A stretch of 64,000 nt of DNA from Gordonia jinghuaiqii (GCF_014041935.1 NZ_CP059491.1:124001-188000); one strand, 5' to 3'; counted from the first letter of the stretch, positions 37,465 through 46,900 are shown. Notes: generated by a model from the sequence alone, not told the origin. Translations and numbers: made by a program.

Positions 37465-38706
37465 GTGAATCGGAGCCGCCGCGCACGCACAGTCCCCGCC
37501 GCCCACCGGCACTTCCGCGGATCGCGGAGATCTCGCCTGCTCACGATGGCCACAGCTCTGACGGCGGTCCTCGCCGGAGGTCTCACGTCCGGGCCGGTCG
37601 CGAATGCGGCACCTCCGCTGCAGGTCACGACGCTGGCCAGCGGCCTGTCGATCCCCTGGGGCGTCGTGGTGGCACCGGATGGCACGGTGCTCACCGGTGA
37701 GCGCTCGGGCAGGTTCGTCGCCGTACGCCCCGGCGGCAAGCGCATCGACGTTCGCGCCGACCTGTCCCGGATCTTCGCGGAGAACGAGTCGGGCCTGATG
37801 GGCCTGGCCATCGATCCGCGGTTCGAACAGACGCGCCGCGTCTACTCGTGTCAGGCCGAGACCACGGTGCCCGGTGCGCCCAACGCCCCCGGGTCGCTGT
37901 CTGATCTGCCGATCGAGTTCCCGCAGACAGGCCAGACGATCAAGGTCGTGGCCTGGCGGGTCGGCACGGACTGGACCCGGATGGCCCGTGAGCGCACTGT
38001 GCTCAGCGGGATCCCGATCAACTCCTCGGGTCGCCACGCCGGCTGCGGACTCGCCGCCACCGGCGACTCGCTCTGGATCGGCACCGGTGACAGCGCGACC
38101 CCGCGGATACCGCAGAGTCGGGATTCCCTGGGCGGCAAGGTGTTGCACATCAAGCTCGACGGCACCCCGGCGGCCGGGAACCCGAATCCGCGCAGCCCGA
38201 TATACAGTCTCGGCCACCGTAATGTGCAGGGCGTCGCCGTGGCGCCGGGAACCGGCCGGGTTTACGCGATCGAGCAGGGCACCTCGCGCGACGACGAGCT
38301 CAATCTCATCGTTTCCGGCGGCAACTACGGCTACAAGCCGGACCGACTGCCCTTCATCTACGACGAGTCGGTTCCCATGACCGACCCGGTGCGCGTTCCC
38401 GGCGCGATCGGGTCGGTGTGGAGCTCTGGCGCCCCGACGATAGCGCCGCCGGGCATCGCCTTCCTGCCGGAATCCGGTTGGGGACCTCACAGCGGTGGGC
38501 TCGTCCTCACGACCCTCAAGGGCAAGCGGCTGGTGTTCATGACGCTGTCGGGCGACGGACGCCGGGTGGTGTCCTCGACCGAGGCGCTCAAGGACGCGCA
38601 CGGAAGGTTGCGCGGTGTGGCGGTGGCCCCCGACGGTTCGCTCGTGCTGACCACCAGCGACGGCGACGGGTCCGATCGAATCCTGCGTGTGCGCTGGCGC
38701 GGCTGA
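37465..38706 (+). CDS. Secreted PQQ-dependent sugar dehydrogenase-like protein
   Basis: A 413-residue exported beta-propeller of the glucose/sorbosone dehydrogenase (YliI) family. A long signal region (basic start MNRSRRARTVPAAHRHFRGS, hydrophobic LLTMATALTAVLAGGLTSG, end VANAAP) leads to propeller blades: IPWGVVVAPDGTVLTGERSG, ESGLMGLAIDPRF, SGRHAGCGLAATGDSLWIG, YSLGHRNVQGVAVAPG. Members oxidise sugars, often with PQQ, in the cell wall space. PQQ supply in this organism is unknown. GTG start with a leaderless -10 box. Confidence 0.85.
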   Translation: MNRSRRARTVPAAHRHFRGSRRSRLLTMATALTAVLAGGLTSGPVANAAPPLQVTTLASGLSIPWGVVVAPDGTVLTGERSGRFVAVRPGGKRIDVRADLSRIFAENESGLMGLAIDPRFEQTRRVYSCQAETTVPGAPNAPGSLSDLPIEFPQTGQTIKVVAWRVGTDWTRMARERTVLSGIPINSSGRHAGCGLAATGDSLWIGTGDSATPRIPQSRDSLGGKVLHIKLDGTPAAGNPNPRSPIYSLGHRNVQGVAVAPGTGRVYAIEQGTSRDDELNLIVSGGNYGYKPDRLPFIYDESVPMTDPVRVPGAIGSVWSSGAPTIAPPGIAFLPESGWGPHSGGLVLTTLKGKRLVFMTLSGDGRRVVSSTEALKDAHGRLRGVAVAPDGSLVLTTSDGDGSDRILRVRWRG

Positions 38707-38709
38707 GCC

Positions 38710-39540
38710 ATGTGCGACGACGCGATCGTGCTGCACGCGCACGAGGAATCCCGTCGGATGTCGCGGCGTACCGCACTGCGGGTGGCAGCAGGCGTGGCCA
38801 CCGGGGTGTCCGCGTCGGCCGTGGCCGGAGTCGGGGCGGCCGGAGTCGGGTGGACGGCGCCGTTCCATGCAGAGCCCCGCGGCCGCGGCACGACGCGGAT
38901 CGTCGACCTGACCCACCCGCTCTCCCCGTCCTTCCCGGTGTGGCCCGGCAACCCGCCGATGGTCAGTGTGCCGACATCGCGTGTGGGTGACCGCGATTCG
39001 GGCTTCGCGACCAACTGGGTCTCCTTCGCCGAACACACCGGCACGCACGTCGACGCACCTGCCCACAAGATCGGCCGGGGTATCACCGTCGACCGGATCG
39101 ATCCCGCCCACCTCGTCGCACCGCTGGTGGTGATCAGCATCGGGGCCCGAGCGGGGCAGGACCCGCGTACCCGGTTGACCGACAGGGACATCGACGGATG
39201 GGAGTCGCGGAACGGCCGGATTCCGCAGGGGGCGCTGGTGGCCCTGCACACCGGCTGGCAACCGCGAACCGGCGGCGCCGACGCCGCCGGCTTCTCCGCC
39301 GACGCCGTGAACCTGCTCGTGACCGAGCGGGGTGTCGTGGCGATCGGCACGGACACCCTCAGCGTCGACATCCGAGGCGAGGCCGCCGCGCACACCGCCA
39401 TTCTGGGCGCCGGGCGGTATGTCGTCGAGGCGATGGCTGCTCTGGATTCTGTCCCGCCACGGGGCGCGACGGTGATGGTCGGTGCGCCGCGGTTCGCCGG
39501 TGGTTCGGGCGGACCCGCCCGGGTACTCGCGATGGTCTGA
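38710..39540 (+). CDS. Tat-exported cyclase-family (kynurenine formamidase-like) metal hydrolase
   Basis: A 276-residue enzyme with the cyclase-family metal site HTGTHVDAPAH (109-119). An N-terminal Tat signal is likely: S18-R19-R20-T21-A22-L23 followed by a weakly hydrophobic alanine/valine/glycine run. Family members open cyclic amides or hydrolyse formylkynurenine with Mn or Zn. Export of such an enzyme is unusual but is seen in actinobacteria. It follows the sugar dehydrogenase gene after 3 bp, so both may act outside the membrane in one pathway. The first 16 residues before the twin arginine are longer than normal; an ATG start at 38758 is an alternative. Confidence 0.8.
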   Translation: MCDDAIVLHAHEESRRMSRRTALRVAAGVATGVSASAVAGVGAAGVGWTAPFHAEPRGRGTTRIVDLTHPLSPSFPVWPGNPPMVSVPTSRVGDRDSGFATNWVSFAEHTGTHVDAPAHKIGRGITVDRIDPAHLVAPLVVISIGARAGQDPRTRLTDRDIDGWESRNGRIPQGALVALHTGWQPRTGGADAAGFSADAVNLLVTERGVVAIGTDTLSVDIRGEAAAHTAILGAGRYVVEAMAALDSVPPRGATVMVGAPRFAGGSGGPARVLAMV

Positions 39541-39565
39541 CTCCACGAACACAAAGGATCGGTGT

Positions 39566-40411
39566 ATGGCGAATCGCATCACCGCGTTTCGACGCGGACC
39601 GCTCACGTTCGACGTCGTCGACTCCGGCCCGATCGACGGCGAACCCATCGTGTTGCTGCACGGCTTCCCGCAGCGCGCATCCTCGTGGGAACGCGTGGCC
39701 CCGTTGCTGCACGACAAAGGCTTTCGGACTCTCGCACCCGACCAGCGCGGGTACTCGCCGGGGGCGCGCCCGAGACGGCGACGCGACTACGCCCAGTCCG
39801 AACTCGCTGCCGACGTGCTCGCGCTGCTCGACGAGGCGGGGATCTCCGAGGCGCACATCGCCGGTCACGACTGGGGTGCGGCGGTCGCGTGGACCCTCGC
39901 CGGCCACCATCACGATCGGGTGAGAACGCTGACGGCTCTGTCCGTTCCGCACCCGGGGGCGTTCGTGCAGGCGATGCCGCGCGGCCAGATTCTCCGGTCC
40001 TGGTACATGGCGGCATTCCAGATCCCGGTGCTGCCCGAGAAGCTGCTCGGCTGGGCGTTGCGCACCCAGCCGGATTTCGGTGCACGGATGGGACTTCCGG
40101 AACCGTTCGCCTCCCGCGTGGCGGCCGAGATCGGCGAGTACGGCGCACTGCCCGGCGCCCTCGGCTGGTACCGCGCGATGTTCGCGCGCGACCCCGGTTC
40201 CGCACCCAAGCGGGTACGCGTCCCCACCACCTACGTCTGGGGAGACGCCGACATCGCCATCGGCAAGGTCTCCGCCAGGCTGTGCTCCGCCTGGGTCGAG
40301 GCGCCGTTCGACTTCATCGTGCTGCCCGGCGCCGACCACTGGCTCCCGGAGTCCCGCCCCGACGACGTGGCGGCAGCGATCCTGGACCGGGTCACACGCG
40401 CCGACGGGTGA
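39566..40411 (+). CDS. Epoxide hydrolase-like alpha/beta hydrolase
   Basis: A 281-residue enzyme. Oxyanion motif HGFP (32-35, in LLHGFPQRASSWE), nucleophile D102 in AGHDWGAAVAWTLA, and histidine in LPGADHWLPE follow the epoxide hydrolase / haloalkane dehalogenase pattern; an aspartate nucleophile rules out ordinary esterases. The lid domain lies around 125-215. AAAGGA is 9 nt before the ATG at 39566. It may share a transcript with the two genes before it (25 bp gap). Confidence 0.82.
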   Translation: MANRITAFRRGPLTFDVVDSGPIDGEPIVLLHGFPQRASSWERVAPLLHDKGFRTLAPDQRGYSPGARPRRRRDYAQSELAADVLALLDEAGISEAHIAGHDWGAAVAWTLAGHHHDRVRTLTALSVPHPGAFVQAMPRGQILRSWYMAAFQIPVLPEKLLGWALRTQPDFGARMGLPEPFASRVAAEIGEYGALPGALGWYRAMFARDPGSAPKRVRVPTTYVWGDADIAIGKVSARLCSAWVEAPFDFIVLPGADHWLPESRPDDVAAAILDRVTRADG

Positions 40412-40784
40412 GGGCCGGTCAAAGCGCGTGACTCGGTCTGTGCCGACGAGGGGCAGCTCGTGAGGCGCGCGATCAGAGTACGGGTGTGATCAGAGCGCGA
40501 TGTGGGTATGACCTCTCCCATGCTGATCGACGACACCGCAGATCAGGCCGCCGTCGCCGACGGCGGCCGACCACGACGTGCGCGTGCGGGTCGTTCTGCC
40601 GGAGTGGATGACGGCCCGAGCACACCGATATGGGCGACTGGTCGGCATGAGCCGACCAGTCGTCGTATGGTCGGGTGCATAACTCGGGGCTCGACTATGC
40701 AGCAGCGCGTAGGGACGAGAGACAATCGACGACCACCCAGACGAGGTCTCGTGAGACATATCGATTTCCGGCCGGAATGCTCAC
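40412..40784 (+). promoter_or_regulatory. Promoter region of the desaturase operon with a perfect 28-bp palindrome
   Basis: 373 bp without a gene. At 40635-40662, CGACTGGTCGGC-ATGA-GCCGACCAGTCG has exact 12-bp arms, the size and symmetry of TetR/FadR-type operators. It lies about 120 bp before the reductase gene, with possible -10 sequences at 40665-40685. It could instead be a terminator for the hydrolase gene, but it is 220 bp away and has no T-run. No regulator gene is adjacent. Confidence 0.6.
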
Positions 40785-41882
40785 ATGGCTGAGCGCGGCG
40801 CAACACCCAAGGTGTCCCCACTGCGGCGAGGCTTTCTCGGCGCCATCCGGCATCTGTTCAATCCACTGCACCCCGACGACTACATCGAGCTGATCAATCC
40901 GCTCTGGACCACCAGGGAACTGCGCGGACGGGTGGAAGAGGTACGCCCCGAAGGTGCGGACGCGGCCACGGTGTGGATCAAGCCGGGCTATGAGTGGCCC
41001 GGCCACCTACCAGGACAGTATGTCCGTCTCGGTGTGGTGGTCAACGGCGTATTCCATTGGCGCGCTTACTCCCTGACGTCGGATCCGCAGCCGCGTGACG
41101 GGCTGATCAGTGTGACGCCGAAGCTGGTCGAGGAGGGGACGGTCTCGCCCTACCTCGTCGACGGGATCCGCCCGGGCGAGATCGTGCGGCTCGGCGAGAT
41201 CGAAGGGGTGTTCACCCTGCCCGATCCGCTGCCGTCGAAGATGCTCTTCATCAGCGCGGGCAGCGGAATCACTCCGATCATGAGCATGCTGCGCGACCTC
41301 GATCACCGCGATCGGCTCGACGATGTCGTGGCGATCCACTCCGCGCACAGCGTCGAGCAGGTGATGTTCCGGGCCGACCTCGAGTCGATGGACGACCGGC
41401 AGGACGGGTTCGACCTCATCCTGCGTATCACCGAGCGCGACGGGCGGATCAAGGCGACCGACCTCGACGAACTCTGTCCGGACTGGCGCGAGCGCGAGAC
41501 CATGTGTTCCGGCCCGCGCGAGATGCTCGACAGTCTGGTCGAACACTGGGAATCCGAGGGTGCCGGGGACCGCATCCATCTGGAGCGTTTCCAGCCGATC
41601 ATCGGTGGGAACCCCGGGGACGGCGAGGGCGGTACCGTCCGCTTCCTGCGCAGCAAGACCGAGGCCACCTGCGAACCCGGTGCCCCGATCCTTGTCGCGG
41701 GGGAGGAGAACGGTCTGGATCTCAAATTCGGATGCCGGATCGGCATCTGCCACACCTGCACCGGGGTGCTCAAGCAGGGGAACATCCGCGATCTGCGAAC
41801 CGGCGAGGTGAGCTCGCCCGAAGGCCAGAGCATACGCATCTGCGTCAATACTGCCGAGGGCGACGTCGAAGTCGACCTCTGA
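40785..41882 (+). CDS. Ferredoxin-NADP reductase of the acyl-CoA desaturase system
   Basis: A 365-residue electron carrier. It has an FAD domain (HLPGQYVRLGV, WRAYSLTSDP), an NADPH domain (MLFISAGSGITPIMSML, MCSGPREMLD), and a C-terminal plant-type 2Fe-2S domain with C317, C322, C325 and C353 (CRIGICHTC). It corresponds to mycobacterial Rv3230c, which passes electrons from NADPH to DesA3. The desaturase gene follows after 16 bp. Probably loosely membrane-bound with its partner. Confidence 0.92.
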   Translation: MAERGATPKVSPLRRGFLGAIRHLFNPLHPDDYIELINPLWTTRELRGRVEEVRPEGADAATVWIKPGYEWPGHLPGQYVRLGVVVNGVFHWRAYSLTSDPQPRDGLISVTPKLVEEGTVSPYLVDGIRPGEIVRLGEIEGVFTLPDPLPSKMLFISAGSGITPIMSMLRDLDHRDRLDDVVAIHSAHSVEQVMFRADLESMDDRQDGFDLILRITERDGRIKATDLDELCPDWRERETMCSGPREMLDSLVEHWESEGAGDRIHLERFQPIIGGNPGDGEGGTVRFLRSKTEATCEPGAPILVAGEENGLDLKFGCRIGICHTCTGVLKQGNIRDLRTGEVSSPEGQSIRICVNTAEGDVEVDL

Positions 41883-41898
41883 CCGGAAAGGACTACAC

Positions 41899-43299
41899 AT
41901 GACAGCCACAGATTCCGGCCGGCGCGTCACCAGCCCGTTGGCCCACCTCGATCAGGAGACGATCGATCGCCTGGCCGAGGAGTTCGACGCCATTCACGAC
42001 GAGGTCTACGGAAACCTCGGTGACAGCGACCGCCGCTACATCAAGACCGTCATCGCCTCCCAGCGCCAGCTCGCCACGATCGGACGGATCGTGTTGCTGA
42101 ACTCGCGTTCACGAGGTGCATGGGTGGCGGGCACCGCCTGCCTCGGCATGGCCAAGATCCTGGAGAACATGGAGATCGGCCACAACGTCATGCACGGGCA
42201 GTGGGACTGGATGAACGACCCGTACATCCACTCGTCGGTGTGGGACTGGGACACCGCGTCCACCGCGGAGGCGTGGAAGCACTCGCACAACTACATCCAC
42301 CACACGTTCACCAACATCCGCGGCAAGGACAAGGATCTCGGTTACGAGATCATGCGGATCGACCCGAATCAGAAGTGGCATCCGATCTACCTGCTGCAGC
42401 CGTTCTACAACGTGCTGCTGACCGCGTTCTTCGAGTGGGGAGTCGCACTGCACGACCTCGATCTCGAGGCCATCCGACGTGGTGAGAAACCCCCCGCCGA
42501 GGTGATCAAGGACCTCAAGGGCATCGCGGTGAAGATGCGACGTCAGGTCGTCAAGGACTACATCGGCTGGCCGGCGATCAGCGCGGGCGCGTTCCTGCTG
42601 ACCCAGGCCTTGACCGGCGGCAGTATCCGTCAGCCGTCGACGTCGCGGATCGGTTCGGCTCTGCGCCGCGTCGACCGCAGGCGATTCGACACCGTGGCCG
42701 ACGTCGCCGACCGGGTGTTGCCCGGTGCCGAGAGCACGTTCTTGCGCACGCTGACCGCGAACTTCACCGCGAACATCATCCGGAACGTGTGGTCGCACGC
42801 CATCATCTTCTGCGGTCACTTTCCCGACCAGACGTACACGTTCAGTCAGGAAGAGGTCGAAGACGAGTCGCGGGGCGGCTGGTACGTCCGCCAGCTCGTG
42901 GGCGCGGCCAACATCGAGGGCAGTCCGCTGTTCCACATCATCAGCGGCAACCTCGGCTATCAGGTCGAGCACCACCTCTTTCCCGACATGCCGAGTACCC
43001 GCTACTCGGAGGTGGCCCCGAAGGTGAAGGACATCTGCGAGCGCTACGACCTGCCGTACAACACCGGACCGTTCGGCCAGCAGTGGGGACAGGTGCACCG
43101 CACCATCGCGCGCCTGGCATTCCCGGGCGGCAAGGCCCGCCCGAAGCCGGGCCCGTACCGTCGCCCGCCGCACTCCAGCAGCGGCGAGCCCCGCGTCAGT
43201 GAGGCCGCTCGCTTCCGCGGCCGACTGCCCGCCGACCACCCCAACGCCGGCCCCGAGCATGAGTCGGGCGGCGTCGAGGTCTCACCGCCCCCGCGGTAG
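41899..43299 (+). CDS. desA3: Stearoyl-CoA delta-9 desaturase, DesA3 type
   Basis: A 466-residue membrane di-iron desaturase. Histidine boxes are in place: HNVMH (95-99), HSHNYIHH (128-135) and a third with H358-H359 in GYQVEHHLFPD. It introduces the cis-9 double bond into stearoyl- and palmitoyl-CoA, feeding oleate into phospholipids and triacylglycerol. It lies directly after its reductase partner, with AAAGGA as ribosome site. The last 60 residues (PKPGPYRRPPHSSSGEPRVS on) are a hydrophilic tail longer than in some homologues. Confidence 0.92.
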   Translation: MTATDSGRRVTSPLAHLDQETIDRLAEEFDAIHDEVYGNLGDSDRRYIKTVIASQRQLATIGRIVLLNSRSRGAWVAGTACLGMAKILENMEIGHNVMHGQWDWMNDPYIHSSVWDWDTASTAEAWKHSHNYIHHTFTNIRGKDKDLGYEIMRIDPNQKWHPIYLLQPFYNVLLTAFFEWGVALHDLDLEAIRRGEKPPAEVIKDLKGIAVKMRRQVVKDYIGWPAISAGAFLLTQALTGGSIRQPSTSRIGSALRRVDRRRFDTVADVADRVLPGAESTFLRTLTANFTANIIRNVWSHAIIFCGHFPDQTYTFSQEEVEDESRGGWYVRQLVGAANIEGSPLFHIISGNLGYQVEHHLFPDMPSTRYSEVAPKVKDICERYDLPYNTGPFGQQWGQVHRTIARLAFPGGKARPKPGPYRRPPHSSSGEPRVSEAARFRGRLPADHPNAGPEHESGGVEVSPPPR

Positions 43300-43317
43300 C
43301 GCGGTAGCGGGCTCGTT

Positions 43318-44172
43318 TCAGCGCAGGATTCGACGCAGGACGACGAAGACCACCAGCGCGACCAGGGCTGCGAGCCCCGCGTATGCCGGCGTGAGGTTGG
43401 TGGTCGGGGGTTCGGTGGGGCCGCCGGAGCGTAGTTGCGCGAAAGTTGCTCGGGCAGCGTCGGATTCGGCGACCACATCGACCGGCGGACGCGCCGGGGC
43501 GGCACCGGGATCTGCCTTGGGTGCAGGCCGAGACGACGCGGCGGCTTCGGCCGCCGCGGGCTCGGGTGCAGCGGGCTCGGGTGCAGCCGCGGGCGTGGCT
43601 GTGGGAGAAGAGGTTTCGGCTGCAGGTGCGGCAGGCGACGCGGGTGCCGGTGCAGGCGGGGCGGACTTGGGTGGGGCCTTCTTCGCCGGAGCCGTGTTGG
43701 CCGCCGATTTCTTGGCGGGAGCGTTGCTCGCCGCCTTCTTGGCCGGAGCCTTCTTTGCCGGAGACTTCCCCGAGGGTGCGGGCTTCGGCTGGGCGGGCTT
43801 TCCCTGAGCTTTCTCGGCCGGCTGGTCGCCACCGGTCTGCGTCGGGGAGTCCTCGGTCGGGGAGTGCTTGACCGGGGAGTGCTCGGCCGGCTCGCTCGCG
43901 GCGGTCGGGGCCTTCGTTGCAGGGCTCTTCGTTGCCGGGCTCTTCTTCGCCGGTGTCTTCCTTGCCGGTGCATCGGCGGCGGCCGCCTTGCCTGGCGCCG
44001 CTTTGCCTGGCGCTGCCTTGCCTGGCGCTGCCTTGCCTGCGGGCGCAGTGTCCCCGGCTGGTGTCCGGTCGTCGGGTGCGGGATCGTCCGCGGGTGTGAT
44101 CGGGAACAGCGCGGGCTCATCGTGGTCCGCGTCGTCGGCCGACGGCGTCACGTTCGGATCCTGTTCGGTCAT
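43318..44172 (-). CDS. Tail-anchored lysine/alanine/proline-rich protein (histone H1-like)
   Basis: A 284-residue protein of very low complexity. The N-terminus (about 1-45) is acidic; about 46-240 is built from AKK, PGKAA, PAKKA and SPATK units like histone H1 tails and mycobacterial HupB; the last 25 residues form one membrane helix (YAGLAALVALVVFVVL) ended by RRILR. No signal peptide. The layout predicts a protein held by its C-terminal tail with a basic, DNA-like-binding cytosolic arm. PGKAA is repeated about four times near residue 46-62. I know of no characterised homologue. It is convergent with desA3, 18 bp apart. Confidence 0.7.
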   Translation of the reverse strand: MTEQDPNVTPSADDADHDEPALFPITPADDPAPDDRTPAGDTAPAGKAAPGKAAPGKAAPGKAAAADAPARKTPAKKSPATKSPATKAPTAASEPAEHSPVKHSPTEDSPTQTGGDQPAEKAQGKPAQPKPAPSGKSPAKKAPAKKAASNAPAKKSAANTAPAKKAPPKSAPPAPAPASPAAPAAETSSPTATPAAAPEPAAPEPAAAEAAASSRPAPKADPGAAPARPPVDVVAESDAARATFAQLRSGGPTEPPTTNLTPAYAGLAALVALVVFVVLRRILR

Positions 44173-44412
44173 ACGGGCGCTCCCTTACGTGAGTTCCTGC
44201 GCGTGCTGGAGCGAACGGTCGGCCGGGGTGTTCACCCGACGCCCGACCCGCTTCGCTTCGACGCCGCGAGAATGGGCCCCCGCGCGATGCGTCGGACCCA
44301 TCCTAATGCGCCCGAGCGACTCCAAACGCACCACCGATCGTTCCACCCACCCGAACTGCGGGCCGAGTGAGTCGAAGAGCGGTGCGTCTGTGGGCGGGTT
44401 GGAAAGTTCGGG

Positions 44413-45105
44413 TCAGGAACGCACGCCGAGCCGCGCGAGGATGTCGGCGTCGATGGCGACCAGCTCATCGTCGATCGACTGGTGAGCGGTTCGGCGCTGC
44501 GCCGCCGACATCGTCTCGGCCGCATCGACGGCTATCGCCAGGTTGTCCAGGCGCTTGGTCATCGCATCGACGAAGTCCTTGGCGTCGGCGCTGGTGTCCT
44601 GCGCGATCACCTTGTCCAGCGCGGTGCGTGTGGTGGCGATGCGGGCCGAGAGCGCAGCACCGTGACCGCTGAACTGCCGCAACACCTCCGGTGACACGCC
44701 CGCCCGATTGGCCTGCAATGCGGTGAGCTGTGCTCGTCCCGCCACCGCGGCGCGATAGGCGATGGGGGCGAGGATCGGGGCCACCAGCCGCGCGACCGTG
44801 AGGTACCGCTTGACGCTGGCAGGGCTGAAGGCCTTGGCGTCGGCAGCGGCCTTGGCCGCCGCGGCTGCCTTCTTGGTGTCGGCCTTGGTCACCTTCTCCT
44901 GCGACTTGGCAAGCTGCTTGGCGGTCTTTCGCTCGGCCTTCAGTTCCCGCTGGAAGTACTTGTGCTCGGTCTTACGACGAGCCTTCTCCTCCTTACGCCG
45001 GTGCTTGGCGTCGAACTTGGCCTCCAGCTTGGCTTTCGTCTTCAGAGCCTTGGCCTCTGCCCTGCGTTGAGCGCGAGTTCTGGCGTTGGAGGAGAACAAT
45101 CCCAT
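44413..45105 (-). CDS. DUF6474-like lysine-rich coiled protein
   Basis: A 230-residue protein. About 8-85 is a highly charged helix (RAQRRAEAKALKTKAKLEAK, then RRKEEKARRKTEHKYFQREL) likely to form a coiled coil, then an alanine stretch AAAAAKAAADAKAF, then a compact domain (VARLVAPILAPIAYRAAVAG and RLDNLAIAVDAAETMSAAQR). This form matches the DUF6474 proteins of Mycobacteriales, from memory. Function unknown. Start at 45105 (MGLFSSNARTRAQ) with AAAGG upstream. It is divergent from the TM0106-type nuclease. The 240 bp after it hold the promoter of the tail-anchored protein gene. Confidence 0.7.
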   Translation of the reverse strand: MGLFSSNARTRAQRRAEAKALKTKAKLEAKFDAKHRRKEEKARRKTEHKYFQRELKAERKTAKQLAKSQEKVTKADTKKAAAAAKAAADAKAFSPASVKRYLTVARLVAPILAPIAYRAAVAGRAQLTALQANRAGVSPEVLRQFSGHGAALSARIATTRTALDKVIAQDTSADAKDFVDAMTKRLDNLAIAVDAAETMSAAQRRTAHQSIDDELVAIDADILARLGVRS

Positions 45106-45259
45106 CGAATGACCTTTCGCTGCTGCCGAGAAGACCGCTGCACGTCTCCTGCCCGCCGGCTTCGCTCCCGGCGCCTGGCGTGCGTGATAACAAGTACAAG
45201 CATGACATGTGGTTGTATCCCACCACGTGTCCGACCGCTCGAGCCGAGAAAGGGATGGC

Positions 45260-46900
45260 GTGGCCCCTGTGGTGTTGTCGCCGCGCGATCTCGCTGGTTG
45301 CGAGCATCGCGTAGCGCTGGATTTCGCACATGACCGGAGGCCCGGCGACGAACCGGACCCACCCGGTGTGCAGCGTCGCAAAGAGGCCGCCGCCGACCAT
45401 CGCGCGGCGGTTCGCGAGCTCCTCCGCGGAGTGCACAGCGATCAGCCGGGCGAATTCGTCATCGTCGATCCGGACGCGAGCGCATCCGAGCGCGTGGCGG
45501 CGACGCTGCGAGCGTGCGACGCCGGTGCCAGGTGGATCTGGAATGCCGCGCTGCCCACCGACGTCGAACACGGCCGACGAGGCCACGCCGAGCTGCTCGT
45601 GCGGGTCGGCGAGGGGTATGTGCCGGTCATCGTCGTCAACCATCGGGTGAGTCAGCCGGTCAAGACGGGCCTCGAGGCCGATGGGCGCCCACCCTCACTC
45701 GTGACCAGCCCCTTCTGGGCGTGGGCCCCGACACCGGACCCTTATCGCACCGGCCGTCCGAACCGCCGCGACAATCTGCGACTGGCCCATCTCACGGCGA
45801 TGCTCGTCGAGATCGGCCGGGCGTCGTCCTCGGACGTCGCGGATCTGCGCGGCGGGGTGATCGGCGTCGACGCCGATTGCATCGTCGTGCACGACACCGG
45901 CGCGATGCTCGACGACTACTCGCAGGTCCTCGACCGTCGGATCGCGATCGCCGAGCAGAAAGTGCCGACCGAGCCGCGACGCATCGCCGAATGCCGGTCG
46001 TGTCCGTGGTGGGTCAAGTGCGGGCCGGAACTCGAAGCCCGGCGCGACGTGAGTCTGGTGGCGACCGGCAACCAGGGCGCGGCGCTGATCGACGCCGGGA
46101 TCACGACGATCGATCAGCTCGCCGAGCAGCGCGGCGCACCACCCGAGGGCTGGCCGGGCGGGGTGCGCTTCGGCGACGCCGTGATCGGCGCGATCGCCTG
46201 GCTCACCGGGACCGAACTGGTTCGGCGTCTCGACACCCCGCGGGTCCGCCGTGCCGACATCGAGGTCGACGTCGACATGGAGAGCTACGGCGAGCACGGG
46301 GCCTACCTGTGGGGCACGTTGCGCACCGACACCACCGACCCGTCCGCCCCGGTCGAGTACCGGCCGTTCGTCACGTGGGATCCGCTGCCCACCCGGGATG
46401 AGGCACGCTCGTTCGCCGAGTTCTGGACGTGGTTGAACGCCGAACGAGCCGCGGCGCGCGAAGCGGGGAAGACCTTCGCGGCCTACTGCTATTCCCAGCA
46501 GGCAGAGAACCGGTGGTTGCTCGGTTCGGCCGACCGGTTCGCCGGCGAACCGGGTATTCCGTCGCGCGCCGAGGTCGAGGCCTTCATCGCGTCGCCGGAG
46601 TGGGTCGACATCTACGAGGCGGTCGGGGAGAACTTCATCTGCCCCCGGGGCAAGGGGCTCAAGCGGGTGGCGCCGGTCGCGGGATTCAACTGGCGCGACG
46701 ACGACGCGAGCGGCGAGGCGTCGATGGAGTGGTACCGCGATGCCGTGGCCCTCGGCGGGGGAAGACCCGACGAGGGGCAGCGCCGTCGCCTGCTCGAGTA
46801 CAACGAGGACGACGTCCGGGCGACAAAAGTGTTGCGGGAGTGGATTTCTGACGGCGCCGCCACGCAGATACCACATGAGAGGGATCTGCTCGCGGAGTGA
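45260..46900 (+). CDS. TM0106-family RecB-like putative nuclease
   Basis: A 546-residue protein combining a RecB/Cas4-like N-terminal part and a C-terminal RNase H-fold exonuclease. Cysteines in AECRSCPWWVKCGPE suggest an iron-sulfur cluster as in AddB or Cas4. The C-terminal part has FNWRDDDASGEASMEWY and LLEYNEDDVRATKVLREW, the last a DEDD-type exonuclease motif; DVDMESYGEHG around residue 340 is the first acidic motif of the same fold. Members occur singly in actinobacteria and Thermotoga, function unproven. GTG at 45260 has GAAAGGGA upstream; GTG at 45209 is an alternative. Confidence 0.75.
   Translation: MAPVVLSPRDLAGCEHRVALDFAHDRRPGDEPDPPGVQRRKEAAADHRAAVRELLRGVHSDQPGEFVIVDPDASASERVAATLRACDAGARWIWNAALPTDVEHGRRGHAELLVRVGEGYVPVIVVNHRVSQPVKTGLEADGRPPSLVTSPFWAWAPTPDPYRTGRPNRRDNLRLAHLTAMLVEIGRASSSDVADLRGGVIGVDADCIVVHDTGAMLDDYSQVLDRRIAIAEQKVPTEPRRIAECRSCPWWVKCGPELEARRDVSLVATGNQGAALIDAGITTIDQLAEQRGAPPEGWPGGVRFGDAVIGAIAWLTGTELVRRLDTPRVRRADIEVDVDMESYGEHGAYLWGTLRTDTTDPSAPVEYRPFVTWDPLPTRDEARSFAEFWTWLNAERAAAREAGKTFAAYCYSQQAENRWLLGSADRFAGEPGIPSRAEVEAFIASPEWVDIYEAVGENFICPRGKGLKRVAPVAGFNWRDDDASGEASMEWYRDAVALGGGRPDEGQRRRLLEYNEDDVRATKVLREWISDGAATQIPHERDLLAE

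Noticed and set aside
45105..45260. The TM0106-type nuclease as part of a CRISPR or defence island
   Set aside because: RecB/Cas4-like features exist, but its neighbours are ordinary chromosomal genes with no defence partner.
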